Under the pieces are notes generated by a model. It ran no database searches and was not told where the DNA came from. It saw nothing but the letters and a program-made list of their open reading frames with translations. A stretch of 10,059 nt of DNA from Isotricha intestinalis (taxonomy: Eukaryota > Ciliophora > Litostomatea > Vestibuliferida > Isotrichidae). This document shows, piece after piece, positions 1 to 6,303 of the stretch; the first letter of the stretch is position 1, and every line of letters starts with the position of its first letter. The stretch covers positions 1 to 10,059 of the forward strand of contig JAJJLU010000130.1 in the NCBI GenBank assembly GCA_023807065.1, in the 5' to 3' direction. A program made the translations under genes and the position numbers.

Positions 1-40
1 CCCCAATCCCCAATCCCCAATCCCCAATCCCCAATCCCCA
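1..40. repeat. Left telomere, (CCCCAAT)n
   Basis: Five perfect CCCCAAT units (1-35) are followed by a partial CCCCA (36-40), and the unique sequence TTTCACCG follows directly. The C-rich strand at the 5' end is the orientation expected of a real chromosome end. The 7-base unit differs from the 6-base Tetrahymena and 8-base spirotrich repeats. From memory it matches the one reported for the rumen ciliate Entodinium. Confidence 0.96.
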
Positions 41-263
41 TTTCACCGAATTAAAATATATAATATTAGATATTCATTATTTTTTTTTAATTTATATAAA
101 ATATAAGATAAGATTTTATTTCAATAAAAATTAAAAAGAATTCCGGAAATTATTTTTTTTATTTTTAAAAAATATTTTAACATCTAAATTTACAAATGCA
201 TATTTAATTAAAATTTAAAATACATGTTATATAATATAATTATAACGAAAAAAATAAAAAAAA
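41..263. other. Left subtelomeric non-coding spacer and upstream region of the first gene
   Basis: About 220 bases of AT-rich sequence lie between the telomere and the first ATG, with no open frame of note. Homopolymeric A and T tracts dominate. The one GC-containing landmark is the perfect palindrome TTCCGGAA at 141-148. The promoter and 5' UTR of the gene at 264 must lie here, but no single TATA-like element stands out in such AT-rich DNA. Confidence 0.6.
141..148. promoter_or_regulatory. TTCCGGAA palindrome, candidate factor-binding site
   Basis: A perfect 8-base palindrome containing CCGG sits in a spacer that otherwise has almost no G or C, about 115 bases upstream of the ATG at 264. 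With its flank it reads GAATTCCGGAA, which includes a TTCnnGAA pair like a heat-shock element dimer. This is a single occurrence, so a regulatory role is only a guess. Confidence 0.2.
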
Positions 264-683
264 ATGAAAACATCAAAAACAAAATACACTCCAAAATATA
301 AAAGTGACAAAAAATTAAATATATATGAACCAAATTCTTCATCAATGAAAGGATTTTATAACACAAATTTAAACAAAGCAAAAAAATTATATGTTTCAAA
401 TAGTTGGAAAGCTCCTGGAAAATACAAAACATCAAATCCTCAAAAAAATTTAAACGGTATGTTAAAAAATTATATGAAAGATATTGAGAAAATGAAAAAA
501 ACAAATAATTTAAATTATCAAAATGAAGAAGATTTAATGATTAATCCTGAAGATTTTATGTATAAAAAAAAAGAAGTTCAAAAATTATTTGAATCTTTTG
601 AACCTTTTTTTGAAGATGATGATTTTACAAATCCTTCTTTTATTATAAATAAATTTCCAGAAGATGAAAATAATAATAATTAA
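264..683 (+). CDS. N-terminal part of an unrecognised charged protein, ending at an in-frame TAA
   Basis: This 139-residue frame opens at an ATG preceded by an A-rich stretch and ends at TAA 681-683. It is rich in Lys, Asn and Tyr, with a basic N-terminal half, a motif SNSWKAPGKYK at about 46-56 and an acidic stretch FEPFFEDDDF at 112-121. There is no signal peptide or membrane segment. After the TAA the same frame stays open for 12 codons (684-719, encoding KLKNEKTKKDYD) and joins the next frame at 720 without a break. The two pieces are therefore probably one gene of about 564 codons. The 36-base gap is too small for a 3' end plus a new promoter, and no GT lies upstream of the stop that would allow a conventional intron. 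Function unknown. Confidence 0.75.
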   Translation: MKTSKTKYTPKYKSDKKLNIYEPNSSSMKGFYNTNLNKAKKLYVSNSWKAPGKYKTSNPQKNLNGMLKNYMKDIEKMKKTNNLNYQNEEDLMINPEDFMYKKKEVQKLFESFEPFFEDDDFTNPSFIINKFPEDENNNN

Positions 684-719
684 AAGTTAAAAAATGAGAA
701 AACTAAAAAAGATTATGAT

Positions 720-1958
720 ATGAGATTAAATGGAATTGAAAATATTGAAGATAATAATAATATTAATGAAGATGAAAAAATAAACAATGAAAATATTGAT
801 AAATTAAAAGCAGGAAAAAAAAAAGAAATTAAAGAAGAAAAAAAAGAAGAAAATAAAGAAGAAAATAAAGAAGAAAATAAAGAAGAAAAAAAAGAAGAGG
901 AGGAATTAGAATATAAAGAAGATTTTGAAGTTGATATTAAACCAGGAGAAGAACATAAAGAAAATGAATATTATGATGATTTTGAAAAATCAGATAATTT
1001 GAAAAATGAAAATAATAAATCAGGAAAAGAAGAAAATGAAAATGACAATTATGATAATTTTGAAATTGAAAAATCAAATAATTTGAAAAATGAATCTTCA
1101 CAAGATAAAATTAGTGAATCAAAAAAAAATTATGAACAAAATAATGATATTAATGGTAATAATGATCAAGAAATATTAGATGAAGTTATTAATCAAATTA
1201 TGGAAAAAACAAATCCTGAAAATATAGATATGATTGAACCCAATCAAAATCCATTATATGGTAAATTTCAAGAAAATGAAGATAAAGTTTTAAAAATTCA
1301 GAAAAAATATAAAAAATATCAACAAGGCAAAAACAAACCTCAATTGAAAAATAAAATATATTCAGGATGGGATCAAAATGAAAAAAATTTAATATTTATA
1401 TATGCTGATGACGTATATAATAATGAAGTTCAATCCTTAGATGTAAAAATATATTCAAGAGAAAAAATGAATATAACTATTAAAAAATATACAATAGAAG
1501 AAATGAATGAAAAACATATAATTGAAGATAATAAATTATCTTTATTTGAAGCGAAAAATAATGGTGAAAAAATTGCAAATAAAATATTTTTAGTTATGAA
1601 TGGATTAGATCCTTCAATAGAAAATTTTCCAGTAGAAGAAAAAGGTGATGATAATTATCCAATTGAAGAAAACTCAGAAAAACAAAAGAATGAAAGAGAT
1701 GATAATGCTTTTCCTCTTGAAGAAGACCAAAAAATTGGTGATAATATTAATGACTCTGTTCAAATAAGTAACCATAATAATAATAATAATCATTATTATA
1801 ATAATTATCAGGATATTAATACTCCGGGAAATAATTATAATATAAATCAAAATCAAAATAATTTTAATGATGATAATAATGAAAAAAAAGATGCAAATGA
1901 AGAGGAAGATGGATTTGATGATTTTGAAATTGAAAATATAAATGAAAATGAGATTTAA
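720..1958 (+). CDS. Acidic low-complexity protein with an IQ-like motif; likely continuation of the 264-683 frame
   Basis: This 412-residue protein is dominated by Glu, Asp, Asn and Lys. A KEEN tandem array lies at residues 38-60. Acidic-aromatic motifs follow: YKEDFE (65-70), YYDDFE (84-89), YDNFE (111-115) and FDDFE (399-403). A more ordered segment spans about 150-300, with an IQ-like site beginning KIQKKYKKY at 192 that could bind calmodulin, and then a predicted strand-rich stretch (IYSGWDQNEKNLIFIYADD at 213-231). A second repeated motif, FPVEE/YPIEE/FPLEE, occurs at 303, 313 and 331. The C-terminus is Asn-rich. I do not recognise the family. The IQ-like site and DDFE motifs remind me of ciliate cytoskeletal or axonemal proteins, but this is a weak inference. 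The ATG at 720 may be internal, because the frame is open upstream to 684 and continues the previous frame across one TAA. Confidence 0.82.
   Translation: MRLNGIENIEDNNNINEDEKINNENIDKLKAGKKKEIKEEKKEENKEENKEENKEEKKEEEELEYKEDFEVDIKPGEEHKENEYYDDFEKSDNLKNENNKSGKEENENDNYDNFEIEKSNNLKNESSQDKISESKKNYEQNNDINGNNDQEILDEVINQIMEKTNPENIDMIEPNQNPLYGKFQENEDKVLKIQKKYKKYQQGKNKPQLKNKIYSGWDQNEKNLIFIYADDVYNNEVQSLDVKIYSREKMNITIKKYTIEEMNEKHIIEDNKLSLFEAKNNGEKIANKIFLVMNGLDPSIENFPVEEKGDDNYPIEENSEKQKNERDDNAFPLEEDQKIGDNINDSVQISNHNNNNNHYYNNYQDINTPGNNYNINQNQNNFNDDNNEKKDANEEEDGFDDFEIENINENEI
831..899 (+). repeat. Coding 12-base tandem repeat (KEEN units)
   Basis: A unit close to AAAGAAGAAAAT is repeated five to six times and encodes KEEK-KEEN-KEEN-KEEN-KEEK. 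It forms a highly charged, probably helical or disordered segment of the protein that starts at 720. It is prone to length variation. Confidence 0.85.
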
Positions 1959-2311
1959 ATTTAAGTGATTTTTTTATCTTTTAAAAATCTTTTTTTAAAA
2001 AAAAAACTCAAAAAAAATTTAAAAAAATTTTAAAACTTATTATATAATAAAATAATAATATAATATATTAAATAAATATCATATTAAAATGAATACAATC
2101 CAAATGAATAAGATATAAAAAATAAATATTAAGAAATATATTTTATTGATAAAATTAATAAAATATGAAAACTTTTTATATATATAAGTTAAAGGGTATT
2201 ATAAAAATATAACATATAATAAATTATTCTCCAAAATTGATTATATATTTTTAGAGAATAAATTAATAACTAATTTGAAAAAAATAAAAATAATTATTAA
2301 TTCTTAAATAA
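1959..2311. other. Intergenic spacer upstream of the UPF3-like gene
   Basis: This 353-base AT-rich spacer separates two genes on the same strand. Several stop codons follow the upstream gene at once. I see no coding frame and no structured RNA apart from the inverted repeat at 2224-2261. It should contain the 3' end of one gene and the promoter of the next. Confidence 0.6.
2224..2261 (+). promoter_or_regulatory. Imperfect hairpin 50 bases upstream of the UPF3-like start codon
   Basis: TTATTCTC (2224-2231) pairs perfectly with GAGAATAA (2254-2261). After a C/A mismatch, AAAA (2233-2236) pairs with TTTT (2249-2252). The arms therefore pair at 12 of 13 positions around a 12-base loop. The stem includes C:G pairs, which are scarce in this spacer. 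It would lie in the 5' UTR or core promoter of the gene at 2312. Function unknown. Confidence 0.35.
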
Positions 2312-3211
2312 ATGAAAGAAAATAAAGAAGATGATAATATGATTAAAACAATGGATTTTTCAGAAATTTCTTCAAGATTAGTTATTAAAAATATTCCAGA
2401 AAGTTTAAGTGATAATAAACTTATAGAAATATTAAAGAAGAATTTTGAAGGACATATTAAAAATGATATTTTAATATGTAAATTGGTTAAAAAATATTCA
2501 ATGAAGAAAAGAAATAAAATATGTTATATTACTGTTGATAATTTAGAAACAAGAAATAAAGTTTATGAATTTTTTTCAAGTTTTGAATTAGTTGATCCAA
2601 GAGGATTTAAACAAAAATTAACTATTAATGATGCTATATATCAATTTAGACAAAAAGGAATTGATGATCCATTAAATAATACTATTGATTCTTGTGAACA
2701 TTTTTTAAAGTTTAAAGAATATTTTTCCAAAGAAAAAATTGTTGAATTTAAATATGAAGAAAATAACTTTTGTGAACATTTATTTGATGGTGTTGATTTA
2801 AATAATTCTTTAAATGAGAATAAAAGTAAAAAAATAAATAATATTAATCCTTCAAAAATGATAATAATTAAAAAAGAAATTAATAATAATCATTCTGATA
2901 AAATAAATGAAAATGAAGAAATTAATATTGATAATAATGAAATATATGAAAATAATAATAATAGAAGTAGATATACTAATAATAAAATAAGAAATCATAA
3001 TAATAGTTATTATGAAAAAGGGAAAAACAAAGATAATTATTATAATAACAATAATTATTATAATGATTATAATTATGATTCTTATAAAAATAAGAAAGAT
3101 TATTATAATGATTATAAAAATAATTATGAAGGATATAATAATTATGATAATAATTATTATGGAAAATCTTATAATAAAAAAAATGGATATAGAAATAAAG
3201 GATATAAGTAA
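2312..3211 (+). CDS. UPF3: UPF3-like nonsense-mediated decay factor (Smg4/UPF3 domain)
   Basis: The N-terminal half resembles the Smg4/UPF3 domain, an RRM-like fold. RLVIKNIPESLSD (22-34) matches the family's VVIRRLPP-type first strand. KICYITVDN (69-77) occupies the RNP1-like strand. FELVDPRGFKQKLTINDAIYQ (91-111) corresponds to the segment that in the family ends in a VEFAPFQ-like motif. GIDDPLNNTIDSCEHFLKF (116-134) matches the family's D-x-x-x-GTI-x-x-DPEYLxFL signature. UPF3 proteins bind UPF2 through this domain and link exon-junction or terminating complexes to UPF1 in NMD. The rest is different: from about 165 to 299 the protein is Asn, Tyr and Lys-rich with repeated NYY and YNDY patterns, and no recognisable exon-junction-binding motif. 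At 299 residues it is shorter than human UPF3B. Single exon. The ATG follows an in-frame stop and an A-rich leader. Confidence 0.78.
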   Translation: MKENKEDDNMIKTMDFSEISSRLVIKNIPESLSDNKLIEILKKNFEGHIKNDILICKLVKKYSMKKRNKICYITVDNLETRNKVYEFFSSFELVDPRGFKQKLTINDAIYQFRQKGIDDPLNNTIDSCEHFLKFKEYFSKEKIVEFKYEENNFCEHLFDGVDLNNSLNENKSKKINNINPSKMIIIKKEINNNHSDKINENEEINIDNNEIYENNNNRSRYTNNKIRNHNNSYYEKGKNKDNYYNNNNYYNDYNYDSYKNKKDYYNDYKNNYEGYNNYDNNYYGKSYNKKNGYRNKGYK

Positions 3212-3478
3212 ATTCTTTAAAGAGATTTTTAAAAAATCAAATCTTTGATAAAACAATTTGATCAAGTTAGATCTTGATATAATAAAAAACTTTTATTGAA
3301 AAAATATCGGGGTTTAAAATTATTATTAAATAATTTTAATATTATTTGAAAAAAACAAGAACTTTTTTATTCATTCATGAATCACTATTATTTTTTTTAT
3401 TAATTTTTTTTTCAAATAGAAATTATCTTTAAAAAAATCGTTTATTTATTTTTAATAAATAAATAAAAAATCTATTTA
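3212..3478. other. Spacer upstream of the cyclin-like gene
   Basis: This 267-base AT-rich spacer has no coding frame. It holds AAAATTATT/AATAATTTT inverted arms near 3317-3338, a lone CGGGG at about 3308-3312, and the hairpin at 3441-3463. It should contain the 3' end of the UPF3-like gene and the promoter of the next gene. Confidence 0.5.
3441..3463 (+). promoter_or_regulatory. Perfect 10-base inverted repeat just before the cyclin-like start
   Basis: TTTATTTATT (3441-3450) and AATAAATAAA (3454-3463) pair perfectly around a TTT loop and end 15 bases before the ATG at 3479. The arms contain only A and T, so chance is a real possibility at this composition. The position would place a hairpin in the leader right at the start codon. 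Confidence 0.3.
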
Positions 3479-4627
3479 ATGGAAATTCAACTATCATCAT
3501 CAATAATAAAAAATTTAGGAAAACCAACATTTCCAATAAATATAAGTTCATCAACAAATAAAATTTTTATAAAATATTCAGAATCAAAAATAAGAAAAAA
3601 TCATATTGATATAATTTATAATTTATGTAAAAATTCAAATTTCAAAAATAAAGAATCTCTTCTTTATCAAACTTTAATTTTTCATGATTTAATTTTATAT
3701 AATTGTGGAAATGAAGATATTATTAAAGATATTAATTTAATGATTTTAACAAGTTTTTTTATTAGTGTTAAAAGTATTGGAAGACAAATTAATTTAATTA
3801 CAATTGAACAATTAAAAAAATTAAATAATGAATTTTTAAAATATAAAAATGAACAAATTGTCAATATGGAAATATTATGTATTAAATTATTAAAATATAA
3901 TATTAATGTTTTAACTTGTTATGATTGCTTAAAAATTATTTTATTAAATCATTTTGTTGATGATAATTTTTCTGAAAATGCTAAAGATTTATTACAAACA
4001 ATTATTTTTGGAGATATTAAAGAATATATATTTAAATTACCTTATAAGTTAGCTTTAGAAGTTTTTGAGAAAATAAAAATAAAATTCAAAAACTTAAAAT
4101 CAAATAATAAAATATTAGAAAATAATATAAAAAATAATATTTCATTATTAGGTTCAAATGGTAAAACAAATGTTTTAAAAACCTATTTAAGATATTCTCA
4201 AAAAAATAATTTTAATTATAATGATAACGATGAAATTTCCTTAATAAATTCAAATGATTTTTCAACAAATCAAACTTTAACATCACTTCATTCAAACCAA
4301 AAATTATTAAATAATAATAATATAAAAAAAAATAATGTTCAATTAAATGTAAGAAAATCAAATACTTTAAATAGAATGTTAATGGAAACTTGTGTTTATG
4401 AATTTAAACAAAAGAATGAATTAGATAAAAAAATAGAAGAAAAAAGCAATAATAATAATAATATATCTGAAAATAAAAGCCTAATTGAAAATAATAATTA
4501 TTGTAATATAGACTCTATTGGGAAAGGACAATTAAATTTAGATTTTAAATATTTATCGATAATCAGTAAAAAATTAAAATTAAGTTCTTTAAAAAAAAAA
4601 CCTGAAACAAATAGTTTTATGGGTTAA
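3479..4627 (+). CDS. Cyclin-box protein (cyclin N-terminal domain family)
   Basis: A divergent cyclin box spans about residues 44-155. LMILTSFFISVKSIGRQIN (87-105) matches the helix that in cyclin A carries the ASK-EE motif; Lys98 fits the conserved CDK-contacting Lys. NEQIVNMEILCIKLLKYNINV (124-144) matches the E-x-x-ME-x-x-IL-x-x-L-x-F/Y segment; Glu131 fits the second conserved contact. The spacing of 33 residues between them is slightly longer than in cyclin A. FHDLILYNC (68-76) would be the earlier helix. The helical region continues to about 205 without a clear second cyclin fold. The remaining 170 residues are low-complexity, Asn, Ser and Lys-rich. The likely role is activation or targeting of a cyclin-dependent kinase, which could equally concern the cell cycle, transcription or a Pho80-like function; subfamily not assignable. 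Single exon, TAA stop. Confidence 0.68.
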   Translation: MEIQLSSSIIKNLGKPTFPINISSSTNKIFIKYSESKIRKNHIDIIYNLCKNSNFKNKESLLYQTLIFHDLILYNCGNEDIIKDINLMILTSFFISVKSIGRQINLITIEQLKKLNNEFLKYKNEQIVNMEILCIKLLKYNINVLTCYDCLKIILLNHFVDDNFSENAKDLLQTIIFGDIKEYIFKLPYKLALEVFEKIKIKFKNLKSNNKILENNIKNNISLLGSNGKTNVLKTYLRYSQKNNFNYNDNDEISLINSNDFSTNQTLTSLHSNQKLLNNNNIKKNNVQLNVRKSNTLNRMLMETCVYEFKQKNELDKKIEEKSNNNNNISENKSLIENNNYCNIDSIGKGQLNLDFKYLSIISKKLKLSSLKKKPETNSFMG

Positions 4628-5233
4628 AATAATATTATAGTTATTATTTTTGAAATGTAAAAATATATCTATCTATATATAAAATAGGTATTTTATATTG
4701 TTATTAATTTATCATTAAAAATTGAATATAATATGATTGATTAATAAAGAAATTTAGCGTATTTCTTATAAATTTTTTTTTCTTTTCAATGATAATTTAA
4801 ACTTCATTATTCTTTTTATCTTTTTATAAAATATTTTATTATTTACATTTCTAATTTCCAGATTTATATTATAGAATATATAATTATTATTATAATTAAA
4901 TGTATAATTATTATTATAATAAAATAATTTTTGATTATTTAGTTTAAGTATTATTAATTTAATCTTTATTATTATTCTTTACTTATAATTCTATAAATTA
5001 TTCAATAGTTAATAATATATTATATTATTTAAAATAAGGTTAAAAGTCTTTTTGATGATATTTCTCTTTCATAAATTTCATTAAATTTTAAGGATTTTTT
5101 TTGCTCTTTGATATCTTTTTTTATTTATATTTTTTTTCATTGAATAATTAAATATAAATACTTTTTCTAATCATTAAATTTACTTTTTAAATAATAAATT
5201 ATTTTTAAAAAATAAATAATACTTTTTTTTAAA
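4628..5233. other. Long intergenic spacer with no detectable gene
   Basis: At 606 bases this is the longest non-coding stretch. Neither strand has an open frame with coding character: ATGs are quickly followed by stops. T-rich tracts occur at 4770-4860 and 5090-5150. A direct repeat of 18 bases lies at 4879-4920. No tRNA, 5S or spliceosomal RNA signature was found. It probably contains the 3' UTR of the cyclin-like gene and the promoter of the membrane-protein gene. Confidence 0.55.
4879..4920. repeat. Direct repeat of 18 bases, two copies
   Basis: TATAATTATTATTATAAT occurs at 4879-4896 and again at 4903-4920, separated by TAAATG. Both copies are perfect. The sequence is pure A+T, so a functional meaning is doubtful, but two perfect 18-base copies six bases apart suggest a local duplication. 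Confidence 0.5.
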
Positions 5234-5938
5234 ATGATGGATTTAGAAGAAAAAAAAAAAATACATCAAATAAAAATTCCACAATCAGATGAAATATTTT
5301 ATTTTGATCATAATGTATATGATGAAAAAGCATTAAAACCATTTATAACAAAAGAATATTTAGATTATATAATAACAGAATGTGAAAAAGTTGTTTGTTT
5401 AGGACATATAAAAAAGTCTAAATTTGAAAATCAAATGATAAAAAAATGGATTTATATTCTTCCTTTAATTTCAATTCTAATTTTCATTATTTTTCTTATA
5501 ATTTTATATTATTCACCAAGATATAATAAAGGAAAAAAATTATATTTAACTTCAATTTGTTTTGGTTTTTTTGGTTATCTAATTTTATTGTCTATTATTT
5601 TTTATAATTTTTGTAAAAGAAAAGTTATAGGAAAAAACATTGAAGATTTTGTTGATGATGAATTAACAAAATATTTTAATCAAATTAAAACTAATTTAAA
5701 TGAAATTAATTTTAGATATGATAAAAAGAAAAAAATGATTATTTTATCTTGTCCTGAAAAGAAAGAAAGAAAACATAAAATTAAAAATAAATTATCTCAA
5801 AGAAATGAATTATTTTTAGGAAAAAATATTATTGTTCAAAGAAAAGAAAATGGAAATTTAATTGTTAATAGTTTTGATGAAGATTATTTAACTTCAGATA
5901 TGAATTTTATTAAAAAAAGAAAAATAGAAGATAATTGA
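5234..5938 (+). CDS. Unrecognised protein with two membrane segments
   Basis: This 234-residue protein has two strongly hydrophobic segments, at about 72-93 (WIYILPLISILIFIIFLIIL) and 103-127 (LYLTSICFGFFGYLILLSII), separated by a short polar turn YYSPRYNKGKK. The 71-residue N-terminal region has no signal peptide. The C-terminal region of about 105 residues is highly basic (RYDKKKK at 161-167, KERKHKIKNK at 177-186). A hairpin topology with both ends on the same side, probably cytosolic by the positive-inside rule, is the simplest reading. The opening residues IKIPQSDEIFYFDHNVYDEKAL and the post-membrane stretch look conserved rather than low-complexity, so a ciliate protein family is likely, but I cannot name it. 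The ATG is doubled (MM) after a T8/A4 tract. The frame ends in TGA, one of the codons that supports the standard code. Confidence 0.8.
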   Translation: MMDLEEKKKIHQIKIPQSDEIFYFDHNVYDEKALKPFITKEYLDYIITECEKVVCLGHIKKSKFENQMIKKWIYILPLISILIFIIFLIILYYSPRYNKGKKLYLTSICFGFFGYLILLSIIFYNFCKRKVIGKNIEDFVDDELTKYFNQIKTNLNEINFRYDKKKKMIILSCPEKKERKHKIKNKLSQRNELFLGKNIIVQRKENGNLIVNSFDEDYLTSDMNFIKKRKIEDN

Positions 5939-6303
5939 AATTATATATTATCTATTATAATTTTTTTATTATTTATTTTTGTATTAATTATCTTATATAG
6001 AAAATCAAATAAAGTATAATATTAGTAATTAATGAAATTCATTTTATATTTATGTTAACAAAAAATTAAATTTTTATCTAATTTTATTTTAATCAAATCT
6101 TATAATGAAAGTTTTTTATTAGAAAATTATTAATTATATATTTTTTAAATTAATAAAAAATAATTAATTAAAAAACAAAGTAAATTAACTTTCCTAAATA
6201 TTTCAAAATATTAAATTGTTTATTATAATAAAATCATTTGAATTACATTATAAATACCAAATTATATTATCACATTATTATTTATAAAAAATATTAATAA
6301 ATT
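5939..6303. other. Convergent intergenic region, the only strand switch on the chromosome
   Basis: These 365 AT-rich bases separate the plus-strand membrane-protein gene from the minus-strand PP2C-like gene. Both genes end here, so it must hold two 3' UTRs and the polyadenylation signals of both strands. AATAAA-like hexamers are too common in this composition to choose one. A short inverted repeat, AGATAAT (5929-5935) and ATTATCT (5947-5953), flanks the TGA stop of the first gene. No gene or RNA is seen. Confidence 0.55.

Noticed and set aside
208..504. Minus-strand open frame of 98 codons opposite the first gene
   Set aside because: It is a Phe/Leu/Ile-rich shadow of the A-rich coding strand and has no protein-like pattern.
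681..683. Reading TAA as Gln throughout, as in Tetrahymena
   Set aside because: Other genes end cleanly at TAA and are followed by closely spaced TAA codons and non-coding sequence, so a general reassignment does not fit.
2852..3265. Hydrophobic Ile-rich open frames on both strands over the tail of the UPF3-like gene
   Set aside because: They are off-frame readings of the AAT/TAT-rich Asn-Tyr tail. The frame with a real domain and proper start is the 2312 gene.
3307..3315. CGGGGTTT as an interstitial telomere remnant
   Set aside because: It is a single block that does not match the GGGGATT unit and has no neighbouring copies.
5053..5062. TTGATGAT as a C box of a small nucleolar RNA
   Set aside because: No matching D box (CTGA) or terminal stem was found at a suitable distance, and the flanks are plain T tracts.
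4628..5233. A hidden tRNA, 5S or U6 gene in the long spacer
   Set aside because: No cloverleaf, A/B box or U6 core sequence could be found by eye. The spacer is too AT-rich for these RNAs except at isolated points.
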